Source of the DNA: Candidatus Uhrbacteria bacterium
GTDB taxonomy: Bacteria; Patescibacteriota; Patescibacteriia; UBA9934; GWF2-40-263
Assembly: GCA_003511125.1 (NCBI GenBank)
Contig: DOJV01000045.1
Coordinates: 1-20,962 of the forward strand
Direction: 5' to 3'
DNA: 20,962 nt
This document shows positions 7,772 to 15,454 of this stretch, in pieces. Below the pieces are notes generated by a model that was not told the DNA's origin, made no database searches, and worked only from the letters and a program-made list of their open reading frames with translations. The position numbers and the translations under genes were made by a program. Numbering within the stretch: the first letter of the stretch is position 1; each line of letters opens with the position of its first letter.

Positions 7772-7804
7772 ACCCCCGAGCCACGGCTCGCGGGTGATTT
7801 TTTT
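7772..7804 (+). terminator. Rho-independent terminator of the orphan gene
   Basis: CGAGC and GCTCG close on a CACG loop, extended by C-rich and G-rich outer arms with one bulged C, followed by TGATTTTTTT. It begins 18 bases past the stop codon. Confidence 0.8.
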
Positions 7805-7856
7805 AACTCGGATTTGTCGGATTGTTGGCGGTTGTAACGAGGAAAGTTTTTGAAGT

Positions 7857-7890
7857 AAAAAAATCCCCGGTCTGGAGACCGGGGATTTTT
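7857..7890. terminator. Bidirectional terminator between convergent genes
   Basis: A perfect 15-base stem (7859-7873 with 7876-7890) is flanked by an A-run on one side and a T-run on the other, so it can stop transcription on both strands. It separates the plus-strand orphan gene from the convergent 513-residue gene, whose stop codon is eight bases away. Its main function is probably for the minus-strand gene, since the plus-strand gene already has a terminator at 7772. Confidence 0.9.
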
Positions 7891-7897
7891 AATCTTT

Positions 7898-9439
7898 TTA
7901 TTCTTTCTTTAAAGCCTTTAATCTGTCGGATTCTGCTTTCACAACTTCTCTAACTCGCTCGCGAGTTTTAGTATTGTCCCAAGCACGATCAATCTTTTCG
8001 CCATGTTGACGAGCCTCAATTATCAGTTCTTTAATAGCTCGGGCATGCAAATTAGCGTAAAAAACCTGACGTGGCCGCGTTCGATGGTGCGGTTCTGGAG
8101 ACATGCCAGCTTTGACACGAAAATCATTATCATTTTTTGTCCAAAGATCAAGAATATCGTGGGTCATTTCGTTTACATCTGGGTCTTCTTCTTTTGAATA
8201 ACGATCAACAATCGATTCATAAAATCCAAAATTTCCAGCCAGGTCGGCCTCAACGTTTTTTACCACCATTTCAGTTTCCTCGACTTCCTCTGGTGGCTCA
8301 TCGGTTATCTTTTCCCTTTTCTCTGGTGGTTTAACTTTTTCTTCTTCAGCTGGTTTTCGACGTCGAAAGGCTAAAGGCAAAAGCAAAAGTGGCAACCAAG
8401 TAACCGGAATCATGTAAGTATCTTTTCCGCCATCTTTCAGTTTAATTTCAATTTCCACGCCACGTTTTGAAGCAACCATCTGGTCCAAAGCCAAAAGTGT
8501 ATCATCATCGGTAATTTCCTCACGGTTATATTGACTAATCAATTTATAAATAACGTTTTCAGCACTACCAGTAAATCCTTTTTCCCGAGCTAAGTTTTCC
8601 AATGTAGCATATTCTTCAGAAGAAAACTGCTGCTCGTCTCCAAGAATTTCTATAGCTGTTGAATCTACTTTTACCCCCATTTGTCTTAAAATTTCAAGAG
8701 TTATAGTGGTGGCATCGCTTCCGCGTAATTCACCCAATTCGAGATTTTCTTCGTCGACTTCACCAGGCTTTGCGGACTCCACTTTTGAACCCTCGGGGGA
8801 AGCTCCTCCTAAAACATAAATCGATTCAACTTCCGGTAACCCCAAGGCATCAACCGAATGTTTAGCACGATAATCAGTTTCATCCCAGGACAAACCGTGT
8901 AAATTATCTCCCAAAGCATCACGTAAAGAACCGGCTATATAATCTCTGGCATTTTCATAGTCTTGAGAATCCAATAAATTTCCTGTATCAAATGTTCTGG
9001 CATATTCGTAAGGTACAAAAATAGAAATACTTTCCGGAACTTCAGACTCGCGGCTTACAGGCAAGTAAAGAGGGTCGAGCAGATGAACCCATTCCACCTT
9101 ACCGGTTTCAGTATTAAACATTGGGGAATGAAGGCCTTCGAAACGCAAAGATCTCTTTTCGGTCTCGCCAGCTTGTTTAGCAACTTCCATGCCGACATCT
9201 GGTCCAAGATTGCCTCCGGAATCCTGTTCGATCCGCGGAGATTCTCGCAAGCCAGTATCTTTTACAACGGGGGTGGCACCTTCGGCTTTAGCACCCAAAA
9301 GAGCGCCTCCAAGCATAAGAAGCCTAGCCGCACGCCCCGGAGCAAACCCTTTAAGGCGAGGATCAGTTTCTTTTTTGACCAACTCTTTCTTAACGGCATC
9401 TTCCCCGGGATGAAAACCGAATTTTTCTAAAAAACTCAT
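7898..9439 (-). CDS. Membrane-anchored protein with a divergent OmpA-like domain
   Basis: The 513-residue protein is not recognised as a whole. Residues 36-55 (RAARLLMLGGALLGAKAEGA) resemble a signal sequence behind a long charged start. Residues about 136-334 look like a diverged OmpA-type peptidoglycan-binding fold: an opening strand (ESISIFVPYEY), a helix at 157-177, GGASPEGS at 211-218, ENLELGELR at 231-239 in the place of the NxxLSxxRA motif, and KRGVEIEI at 325-332, like the closing NRRVEI strand. A single hydrophobic segment (343-358) followed by RRRK suggests a C-terminal anchor with a charged cytoplasmic tail of about 150 residues. It would tie membrane to cell wall. It is a single-gene unit with its own promoter and a terminator downstream, beside the ribosomal cluster. 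The OmpA assignment is inference from pattern. Confidence 0.7.
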   Translation of the reverse strand: MSFLEKFGFHPGEDAVKKELVKKETDPRLKGFAPGRAARLLMLGGALLGAKAEGATPVVKDTGLRESPRIEQDSGGNLGPDVGMEVAKQAGETEKRSLRFEGLHSPMFNTETGKVEWVHLLDPLYLPVSRESEVPESISIFVPYEYARTFDTGNLLDSQDYENARDYIAGSLRDALGDNLHGLSWDETDYRAKHSVDALGLPEVESIYVLGGASPEGSKVESAKPGEVDEENLELGELRGSDATTITLEILRQMGVKVDSTAIEILGDEQQFSSEEYATLENLAREKGFTGSAENVIYKLISQYNREEITDDDTLLALDQMVASKRGVEIEIKLKDGGKDTYMIPVTWLPLLLLPLAFRRRKPAEEEKVKPPEKREKITDEPPEEVEETEMVVKNVEADLAGNFGFYESIVDRYSKEEDPDVNEMTHDILDLWTKNDNDFRVKAGMSPEPHHRTRPRQVFYANLHARAIKELIIEARQHGEKIDRAWDNTKTRERVREVVKAESDRLKALKKE

Positions 9440-9475
9440 ATTTCTTAAAAAATAAAATATTTAAACTATACAGAC

Positions 9476-9504
9476 AGAATAGCATAAATATTTTGTTCGG
9501 GCAA
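9476..9504 (-). promoter_or_regulatory. Candidate promoter of the OmpA-like gene
   Basis: Minus strand TTGCCC, a 17-base spacer and TATTCT preceded by TG two bases upstream (extended -10). A second -10 candidate, TATAGT, lies at 9465-9470, nearer the ATG at 9439. Either gives a short leader. Confidence 0.5.
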
Positions 9505-9509
9505 AATCC

Positions 9510-9535
9510 AAAAACCCCCAGCCTTTCGGCCGGGG
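9510..9535 (-). terminator. Terminator of the ribosomal protein cluster
   Basis: Minus strand CCCCGGCC, a GAAA tetraloop and GGCTGGGG (one G-U pair) followed by GTTTTTGG. It lies 16 bases past the rpsI stop and closes the infA-to-rpsI cluster. Confidence 0.85.
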
Positions 9536-9551
9536 ATTTCCATTTTTGTAA

Positions 9552-9947
9552 TTAACGCTTGGACCACTGTGGTGAACGACGGGCTTTCTTTTTGCCGTAC
9601 TTTTTGCGTTCTTTGACGCGAGGATCGCGGGACAGAAAACCGAGTTTTTTGAGAGTGGCGCGAAGCTCGGCGTTTTCTTTGATTAGGGCGCGAGCAATGG
9701 CCAACTGAAGAGCTTCGGCTTGGCCTTTGATACCACCGCCTTTGGCTCTGGCGGCTACATCAAAAGATTTTTCTGTGCCGGTGGCGGCAAAAGGGGCATT
9801 GATCAAATTTTGATATTCAATGTGTGCAAAATACTCGTTTACTGGTTTTTCGTTAACCGTAATTTTGCCGGTGCCGCCAATTAGTTTGATTTGAACCACC
9901 GCTTCTTTGCGGCGACCCAAGGTTTTTGTGGAGAGGTCAATCTGCAT
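9552..9947 (-). CDS. rpsI: 30S ribosomal protein S9
   Basis: The 131-residue protein shows the S9 signature GGGIKGQAEALQLAIARAL (about 70-88) and the universal C-terminus SKR, whose tail reaches the P-site tRNA in the small subunit. Length is normal for bacteria. It follows rplM by nine bases, the usual L13-S9 pair, and is the last gene before the cluster terminator. There is no Shine-Dalgarno before the ATG. Confidence 0.98.
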   Translation of the reverse strand: MQIDLSTKTLGRRKEAVVQIKLIGGTGKITVNEKPVNEYFAHIEYQNLINAPFAATGTEKSFDVAARAKGGGIKGQAEALQLAIARALIKENAELRATLKKLGFLSRDPRVKERKKYGKKKARRSPQWSKR

Positions 9948-9956
9948 AATAAAATC

Positions 9957-10316
9957 TTACTTAAAAGTCAAACGCTTCAGGCGCGGAGTGCGGTGAGTAT
10001 TTTTTGGCAACATTCGGGAAACCATTTGTTTAAAAACTCTGGCCGGATCTTTGTTAAACAAAGTACCCAAGGTTTGAGTTTTTAAACCACCAAGATACCC
10101 GGAGTGATGATGCTTTTCGGTGCGTTCCAATTTTTTGCCAGAAAAAGACATTTTGGAAACATTGGTAATTTCAACAAAATCACCGACGTCCAGGTTGGGA
10201 GTGAAGGCGGCTTTGTTTTTACCAATTAAAATTCTAGCTACCTCGGTGGCCAAGCGGCCGGGGACGCGATCGGTAGCGTCGATTGTTTTGTGTTTGCGTT
10301 CAACTTTTACGGGCAT
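9957..10316 (-). CDS. rplM: 50S ribosomal protein L13
   Basis: The 119-residue protein opens with KTIDATDRVPGRLATEVARI and contains GKKLERTEKHHHSGYLGGLK and RMLPKN, all L13 landmarks of this early-assembling large-subunit protein. It is shorter than the usual 140 or so residues, mainly missing the N-terminal extension and C-terminal tail, a trimming common in reduced genomes. It starts three bases after the rplQ stop, with no room for a ribosome binding site, so translation is probably coupled. Confidence 0.98.
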   Translation of the reverse strand: MPVKVERKHKTIDATDRVPGRLATEVARILIGKNKAAFTPNLDVGDFVEITNVSKMSFSGKKLERTEKHHHSGYLGGLKTQTLGTLFNKDPARVFKQMVSRMLPKNTHRTPRLKRLTFK

Positions 10317-10319
10317 ATT

Positions 10320-10670
10320 TTAAACAAGTTCAATTTGCGCCATATCGGCGGCGTCATTCTTACGATGACCAAGTTTGATAATTCGTGTATAACCACCAGC
10401 ACGAGTTTTATAACGTGGACCCAGCTCTTCTAAAATCTTTTTGACCGGAGCTTCGGTGTGAAACATGGTCATAAGCTTGCGACGAGCGGTTAAAGTTGGT
10501 TCTTTACCAACACTAATAGCCTTCTCGACGAGCGGTCGAACAGTTTTAGCTTTAGCTTCTGTGGTCTGAATCTTTTCGTATAAAATCACGCTTTCGGCCA
10601 AGGACTTTAAAAGTGCCCGGCGCGGCGCGGTTTTACGATCTAAAATTTTTGTGTTCGAACGGTGGCGCAT
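10320..10670 (-). CDS. rplQ: 50S ribosomal protein L17
   Basis: The 116-residue protein has the L17 start MRHRSNTKILDRKTAPRRAL and the stretch LAESVILYEKIQTTEAKAK, followed by the C-terminal GGYTRIIKLGHRKNDAADMA. It stacks on 23S rRNA near the exit tunnel. The order rpoA-rplQ is the standard bacterial one; the gene begins 20 bases after the rpoA stop. Confidence 0.98.
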   Translation of the reverse strand: MRHRSNTKILDRKTAPRRALLKSLAESVILYEKIQTTEAKAKTVRPLVEKAISVGKEPTLTARRKLMTMFHTEAPVKKILEELGPRYKTRAGGYTRIIKLGHRKNDAADMAQIELV

Positions 10671-10690
10671 ACTGGTTATTTTCTAAAAAA

Positions 10691-11455
10691 TTATTCTTCG
10701 ACCGCTTCTTCGGTTGTTTTTTCGGTTGGGGTAACTTCTGGTTCTTTTTCAACTAAAGTTTCGTTAATCATTCCTGGAATCAATAAATTAAAGTAATCGA
10801 GCAAAACTTTGGCTGACTGACTAACGGCGTCTTGTGGTTCAATGGTGCCATCGGTTTCAATAGTCATAACCAACTTGTCGTAGTTAGTAACATCGCCAAG
10901 ACGGGTGTTTTCCACGCGATAACCAACGTTGCGAACTGGTGAAAACAGAGCGTCGATGGCAATCATGCCAAGTTCTTCGGGTTTTTCTTTGCGTTCTTCG
11001 GTAGAGGAATAGCCCCGACCACGTTCAACTACAGCCTCAAGATCAAAGTCTGATTTGGCATCGGTCAAAGTGGCGATAACTAATTCCGGATTTACAATCT
11101 CGACATCGGCATTGGCTTCAAAATCAGCGGCCGTAACTAATGCTGCGCCTTTGACACGCAAATGTAGTTTGACTGGCTGGTCGGCATGTAACTTTAAACG
11201 CAGGTTTTTTAGGTTCAGGATAATTTGCAGAACATCTTCTTTAACATTGGTTACTGCCTGAAATTCGTGGGTGGCCCCTTTGATTTTTATGGCCGTAACT
11301 GCCGCACCAGGCAACGAGGACAAAAGTACACGACGCAAAGCGTTACCAACGGTCGTGCCATAACCAAAGTAACATGGTTCAAGCACCAAGTTGGCGACGT
11401 TCGGTTTGTCCGTCGGCTCAATGGTGAAATTGGTTGGGAGGAGGATGTTCTCCAT
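10691..11455 (-). CDS. rpoA: RNA polymerase alpha subunit, N-terminal domain only
   Basis: The true start is the ATG at 11455 (MENILLPTNF), the family's usual beginning; the frame extends 26 codons further into rpsD and is not used. The resulting 254 residues hold the complete alpha N-terminal domain: GYGTTVGNALRRVLLSSLPG, VKEDVLQIILNLK and the beta/beta-prime assembly surface, ending in an acidic tail EKEPEVTPTEKTTEEAVEE. The C-terminal domain that binds UP elements and activators (about 80 residues, about 329 in total in E. coli) is missing, and the 20-base gap to rplQ cannot hide it. The polymerase should assemble but not use UP elements or class I activators. Confidence 0.96.
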   Translation of the reverse strand: MENILLPTNFTIEPTDKPNVANLVLEPCYFGYGTTVGNALRRVLLSSLPGAAVTAIKIKGATHEFQAVTNVKEDVLQIILNLKNLRLKLHADQPVKLHLRVKGAALVTAADFEANADVEIVNPELVIATLTDAKSDFDLEAVVERGRGYSSTEERKEKPEELGMIAIDALFSPVRNVGYRVENTRLGDVTNYDKLVMTIETDGTIEPQDAVSQSAKVLLDYFNLLIPGMINETLVEKEPEVTPTEKTTEEAVEE

Positions 11456-11495
11456 ATAAAGAAGTCTTTGAAGGGTGAAAAAAAATGTATGATTT

Positions 11496-12110
11496 TTATC
11501 TCGAATAAAGTTCGACGATAAGAGTTGGGTCAAAGACAGACTTCAGATCTTCCCCCTCTGGCAGACTAACAACCTTGCCTTTAAGTTCGGCAGGCGTGGC
11601 GTGCAACCATTTTGGCGTAATGTTGTTGGACAACTGTTCAACTAAACCGTCAATAAGTTTTTTCTTTTGTTTATTGTCTTTTATGGTAATTTCATCGCCA
11701 ACATGAACTGAATAAGAAGGGATATCTACCAACTTGCCGTTAATGTTGAAAAAGCCGTGGTTAACCATTTGGCGAGCTTGACGGCGAGTTTTTCCAAAAC
11801 CCAGGCGATAGATGACGTTATCTAGACGAAGTTCTAGTGCGCAAACTAAAATTTCTGAGGTGTTGCCTTTTTTGCCGCGAGCCTCGTCAAAATAACGACG
11901 GAACTGACGTTCCATAATGTTATAAAGACGCTTGGCTTTTTGCTTTTCGCGAAGCTGTAGGCCATAGCTGGACATTTTTGTTCTCTTTTTAGAGACACCG
12001 TGCTGACCAGGAGGCGATGGACGGCGTTTAAGAGCGCACTTTTCGCGACCACAAAGAGAAACACCTTCGCGGCGGCACATTTTACAAGTTGTTTTTAAGG
12101 TTTTACCCAT
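11496..12110 (-). CDS. rpsD: 30S ribosomal protein S4, zinc-binding form
   Basis: The 204-residue primary rRNA-binding protein has an N-terminal four-cysteine zinc site (C9, C12, C20, C25), the C-plus type of S4. The S4 RNA-binding domain follows (LELRLDNVIYRLGFGKTRR, then QARQMVNHGFFNINGK). The C-terminus VELYSR is standard. It lies between rpsK and rpoA as in most bacteria. No Shine-Dalgarno is visible upstream. Confidence 0.98.
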   Translation of the reverse strand: MGKTLKTTCKMCRREGVSLCGREKCALKRRPSPPGQHGVSKKRTKMSSYGLQLREKQKAKRLYNIMERQFRRYFDEARGKKGNTSEILVCALELRLDNVIYRLGFGKTRRQARQMVNHGFFNINGKLVDIPSYSVHVGDEITIKDNKQKKKLIDGLVEQLSNNITPKWLHATPAELKGKVVSLPEGEDLKSVFDPTLIVELYSR

Positions 12111-12138
12111 AAGATCATTAAACTTTCAGAATTCTATT

Positions 12139-12582
12139 TTAAATTCGACGAGCCCGTGGCAAACGACAACCGTTATGCGGCAATGGAGTCATGTCTTTAA
12201 TTGAAAGCACAGTTAAACCGTTAGCATTAAAAGCTCGAACTGCAGCATCGCGACCAGAACCAACACCTTGAAGAAAAACGTTAACTTCTTGCAAACCGTA
12301 TGGCGCGACTTTTTCTACTACGGCCTTAACCACAACTCCGGCGGCATAAGGTGTAGCTTTTTTAGGACCCTTAAAACCACAATGACCAGAAGAGGCCCAA
12401 GCCAAAGTATTGCCGTTGGCGTCGGTTAAAGTAATGATAGTATTGTTAAAAGTGGCGTGAACATAAGCTCGGCCATGCGAAACCTGTTGAATGGTTTTTT
12501 TCTTAGCACCCTTTTTGATTAAAGGTTTTTTAACCTTAGTCTCAACCGGGGTGGCTGATTCTTTTTTTACCTCATCTGCCAT
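12139..12582 (-). CDS. rpsK: 30S ribosomal protein S11
   Basis: The 147-residue protein contains HATFNNTIITLTDANGN, SSGHCGFKGPKKATPYAA and the C-terminal TPLPHNGCRLPRARRI, diagnostic of S11 in the platform of the small subunit. It has a lysine-rich N-terminal extension of about 25 residues compared with E. coli. It is cotranscribed between rpsM and rpsD. The 27-base gap to rpsM holds two TCTAATTT-type words, a small relative of the repeats at 13011-13083. Confidence 0.98.
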   Translation of the reverse strand: MADEVKKESATPVETKVKKPLIKKGAKKKTIQQVSHGRAYVHATFNNTIITLTDANGNTLAWASSGHCGFKGPKKATPYAAGVVVKAVVEKVAPYGLQEVNVFLQGVGSGRDAAVRAFNANGLTVLSIKDMTPLPHNGCRLPRARRI

Positions 12583-12609
12583 ATTTTTAAATTCTCTAAT
12601 TTTCTAATT

Positions 12610-12996
12610 TTAAGTCTTGGTCAAAATGCGACGACCGCTACCGGTGGTACGACGAACGTTGCCACGGACCGTGCGAGAGTTGGTTTTAGTACGTTGGCCA
12701 TGAGCTGGTAAGCGTTTAATGTGACGTGTACCGCGATAACAGTTGATTTCTTTTAAACGTTTAATGTTACCTAAAACCTCACGACGCAAATCACCTTCTA
12801 CGCGGCGACCTTTTTCTACCAATTCCCGAATTTTGTTGGCTTGGTCATCGGTTAAATCTTTGGTGCGAACAGATTCGTCGATACCAGCTTCTTTTAAAAC
12901 CTTTTTAGCCACAGCCGGTCCAACGCCAAAAATATAAGTCAGCGCGATAACAATGCGCTTATTAGCCGGAAGAGTAATACCTGCAATACGAGCCAT
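12610..12996 (-). CDS. rpsM: 30S ribosomal protein S13
   Basis: The 128-residue protein starts [15 protein letters not shown] and carries [17 protein letters not shown] (helix-hairpin-helix) and [19 protein letters not shown], followed by the basic tail that contacts tRNA and the subunit bridge. Length and order are standard. Confidence 0.98.
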   Translation of the reverse strand: MARIAGITLPANKRIVIALTYIFGVGPAVAKKVLKEAGIDESVRTKDLTDDQANKIRELVEKGRRVEGDLRREVLGNIKRLKEINCYRGTRHIKRLPAHGQRTKTNSRTVRGNVRRTTGSGRRILTKT

Positions 12997-13010
12997 AATA
13001 GAGAATTTCC

Positions 13011-13083
13011 AATTATTGAATTTCTAATTTCTAATTAAGGTTTTTATTCCCTTTATCAAATTAGACATTAGACATTAGTAATT
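13011..13083. repeat. Seven-base-word arrays in inverted orientation
   Basis: The left arm (13011-13036) contains tandem TTCTAAT words. The right arm (13059-13083) contains tandem ATTAGAC words. The arms pair along about 25 bases with a mismatch or small slip once per word. It fills most of the gap between rpmJ and rpsM inside the ribosomal operon, so the transcript is expected to read through it. There is no T-run that would make it a terminator. Confidence 0.7.
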
Positions 13084-13091
13084 TACAACGA

Positions 13092-13205
13092 CTAACCCTG
13101 CCTCTGCTTATGGCGGGGGTTTTTACAAATGATTACAACGCGGCGATTGCGACGGATAACCCGGCAGTCGCGACACATTTTTTTTACTGACGCCCGAACT
13201 TTCAT
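13092..13205 (-). CDS. rpmJ: 50S ribosomal protein L36
   Basis: A 37-residue frame read from the sequence: [17 protein letters not shown] at the start, then [20 protein letters not shown]. The zinc ligands C11, C14, C27 and H32 are all present, so this is the zinc-binding form. Its place between infA and rpsM is the standard one. Length fits the family (37-38 residues). Confidence 0.97.
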   Translation of the reverse strand: MKVRASVKKMCRDCRVIRRNRRVVIICKNPRHKQRQG

Positions 13206-13262
13206 AAGTGAAAAAATGCACAAGCGCCACCGAAAGTTTATTCGATGACGCAAAACTTTAGA

Positions 13263-13487
13263 TTAAAAACGGTAGACCACGCGGCCTTTGGTTAGATCGT
13301 ACAAACTAATTTCCACCTTGACTTCGTCGCCTGGCAAAAGTCGAATGCGATTCATTCTCATTTTACCAGAAAGGTGGCCAAAAATGGTTTGGCCGTTATC
13401 TAATTTAATTTTGAATTTGGCGCCGGGAAGAAGTTCTTCAACTACCCCTCGTACTTCCAAATAGTCTTTTGAGACCTGGTCGGTCAT
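13263..13487 (-). CDS. infA: Translation initiation factor IF-1
   Basis: The 74-residue S1/OB-fold protein shows [40 protein letters not shown] and the C-terminal [10 protein letters not shown] of IF-1, which occupies the ribosomal A site during initiation. It is the first gene of the ribosomal cluster here; the secY-adk-map genes that usually precede it are absent and alaS lies upstream instead. Two promoters lie in the gap before it (13501-13528 and 13557-13585). The ATG has no Shine-Dalgarno. Confidence 0.98.
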   Translation of the reverse strand: MTDQVSKDYLEVRGVVEELLPGAKFKIKLDNGQTIFGHLSGKMRMNRIRLLPGDEVKVEISLYDLTKGRVVYRF

Positions 13488-13500
13488 AGTTAGTGCAAAA

Positions 13501-13528
13501 ATTCTATCAAATCAGCTAAATATTGCAA
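13501..13528 (-). promoter_or_regulatory. infA proximal promoter
   Basis: Minus strand TTGCAA, 16-base spacer, TAGAAT. The -10 ends 13 bases before the infA ATG, so a transcript from here would have a leader of about six bases. Confidence 0.55.
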
Positions 13529-13556
13529 GGCCGATTGTGGATACGGAAGCGGCAGT

Positions 13557-13585
13557 ATTGTAGGTTATTGCCGAGCACTTGTCAA
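13557..13585 (-). promoter_or_regulatory. infA distal promoter, near consensus
   Basis: Minus strand TTGACA, exactly 17-base spacer, TACAAT. Expected start near 13550, giving a leader of about 60 bases to infA. It should drive the whole infA-to-rpsI cluster independently of alaS. Confidence 0.85.
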
Positions 13586-13616
13586 GAAAACTGATTGATT
13601 TTATTTAATAACTTTA

Positions 13617-15404
13617 TTATGAAGGCTCCAAAACCGCTTTAATTCTGCGAACCCCAGCGGAAACTGCCTCTTCTTTTATGATTTTAAAGCGGCCTAAATT
13701 CCCGATGTTTTCCACATGTGGTCCGCCACAGACTTCGCGACTATGTGGATCCTCGCCGGCTTGTCCACCGATAGTGTAAACCTTAAGCTGACCGCCGAGT
13801 TTTTCGTACTTGTCTTCAAAAACCCCGATAGCGCCCCGAGCTTTAGCTTCGGCCAAATCGAGCATTTCAAAACAAACCGGTAATTTTTTTTCAATGGCGT
13901 TATTAACAATGTCCTCGACTTGCCTTAATTGCTCGGCCGTAACCTTTTCCGGATGGGAAAAATCAAAACGCAAGCGCTCGGCCGTAATATTGGAGCCGCG
14001 CTGAAAAATATGTGGACCCAGAACCTGACGCAAAGCGGCCTGGAGCAAGTGAGTGGCCGTATGAAGTTTGGTCGTCGCCTCGGAGCTATCGGCCAAACCG
14101 CCGGCAAATTTTTGCTCGGCGCCGGCGCGGGAAAGGTCTTGGTGCTTCTTGAACTCGATCTCGAAAGCTTTACGATCAATCGCCTGGCCTTTGTCGCGAG
14201 CCATTTCTTCGGTCAACTCGAGTGGAAAACCATAAGTTGAATAAAGAATAAAGGCTTCGGCACCATCGATCTTTTGGTCTTGACTAAACATCTTCTCGAA
14301 TTCTTTCAAACCTTTTTCCAAAGTTTTACTGAATTTATTTTCTTCGGCAGTCAAAGCCTCAAAAATACAAGGCTGATTTTTAACCAGATCCGAATAAACC
14401 TCGCCAAGATCGTTAACTACAATTTTTGCCAACTCGCTCAAAAAACCATCTTTAATACCCAAACCCCGACCATAACGCACGGCTCGACGGATTAAACGGC
14501 GCAAAATATAGCCTCGATCTTTGTTTGAAGGCATAATACCGTCGTTTATAATCACCGTCGCGGCACGGGTATGGTCGGCAATAATCCGCATGGCTCGAAC
14601 AGTTTCCTCGGATTCTTGGTAAGATTTGCCGCTCAGGCGCTCAATTTCTTTGATGAGATTTTGAAAATAATCGATTTCGTAAACTGATTCGAGACCATTA
14701 ATGGCGACGATGGTTCGTTCAAGCCCCATTCCTGTATCAACGTTAGGTTTTGGCAACAACTCATACTTACCGGCCTCGATTTTGTTGTATTGCATGAAAA
14801 CATTGTTCCAAATCTCGACCCAGCGCTTGTCGCTCGGATCGTAAACCTCTGGTGCTGCTTTGGAACCTGTCCAGTAAAAAATCTCGGTATCTGGACCGCA
14901 AGGACCGGTTTGGCCGGCCGGGCCCCACCAGTTGTCTTCGCGACCGAGGTAGGCGACACGATTTTCTGGGACTCCGAGTGACATCCAAAGTTTGGCCGAT
15001 TCTTCGTCGCGCGGAATTCCTACTTCGCCAACAAAGACAGTGAAGGCTAATTTTTCGAGAGGCAAATTCAAAACTTTGGTCAAAAACTCAAAACTCCAAG
15101 TAATCGAATCATTCTTAAAATAATCTTGTAGCGACCAATTGCCGAGCATTTCGAAAAAAGTCAGATGAGTATTATCACCAACTTCGTCGACATCGCCAGT
15201 GCGGATACACTTTTGGACATCCACTAAACGATGTCCGGACGGATGAGCCTCGCCCAAAAGAAAAGGCACGAGCGGCTGCATGCCGGCCGTAATAAACAAA
15301 ACCGTCGGATCATTCTCTGGAACCAAAGAAGCCGAAGGAATGACTGTATGTTCTTTTTGCGAAAAAAAATCGAGGTAAGATTGTCTGAGTTCGTTGGGAG
15401 TCAT
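13617..15404 (-). CDS. alaS: Alanyl-tRNA synthetase lacking the C-terminal C-Ala domain
   Basis: The 595-residue class II synthetase attaches alanine to tRNA-Ala. The catalytic core shows GDNTHLTFFEMLGNWS (76-91), the motif 2 loop WWGPAGQTGPCGPDTE (159-174) and motif 3 DTGMGLER (223-230); the tRNA recognition region follows (RAMRIIADHTRAA). The editing domain that clears Ser and Gly keeps its metal ligands HTATH (448-452) and CGGPH (559-563). The protein stops at VRRIKAVLEPS, so the oligomerising C-Ala/DHHA1 part of the usual 870-residue enzyme is absent. This matches short AlaRS forms reported in reduced lineages. A promoter lies at 15455-15483. Confidence 0.97.
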   Translation of the reverse strand: MTPNELRQSYLDFFSQKEHTVIPSASLVPENDPTVLFITAGMQPLVPFLLGEAHPSGHRLVDVQKCIRTGDVDEVGDNTHLTFFEMLGNWSLQDYFKNDSITWSFEFLTKVLNLPLEKLAFTVFVGEVGIPRDEESAKLWMSLGVPENRVAYLGREDNWWGPAGQTGPCGPDTEIFYWTGSKAAPEVYDPSDKRWVEIWNNVFMQYNKIEAGKYELLPKPNVDTGMGLERTIVAINGLESVYEIDYFQNLIKEIERLSGKSYQESEETVRAMRIIADHTRAATVIINDGIMPSNKDRGYILRRLIRRAVRYGRGLGIKDGFLSELAKIVVNDLGEVYSDLVKNQPCIFEALTAEENKFSKTLEKGLKEFEKMFSQDQKIDGAEAFILYSTYGFPLELTEEMARDKGQAIDRKAFEIEFKKHQDLSRAGAEQKFAGGLADSSEATTKLHTATHLLQAALRQVLGPHIFQRGSNITAERLRFDFSHPEKVTAEQLRQVEDIVNNAIEKKLPVCFEMLDLAEAKARGAIGVFEDKYEKLGGQLKVYTIGGQAGEDPHSREVCGGPHVENIGNLGRFKIIKEEAVSAGVRRIKAVLEPS

Positions 15405-15454
15405 AGTGGAGGGGCAGAGGAGGTTTAGGGGACGGAAGGGGTTTGGTTGTTGGT

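Noticed and set aside
7349-7837. Plus-strand 162-codon frame and minus-strand frames over the orphan gene
   Set aside because: They are shadow frames caused by GC-rich codon use; promoter, ribosome binding site and terminator all fit the 7017-7754 frame.
11456-11533. N-terminal extension of rpoA
   Set aside because: It overlaps the end of rpsD and precedes the family's standard start MENILLP.
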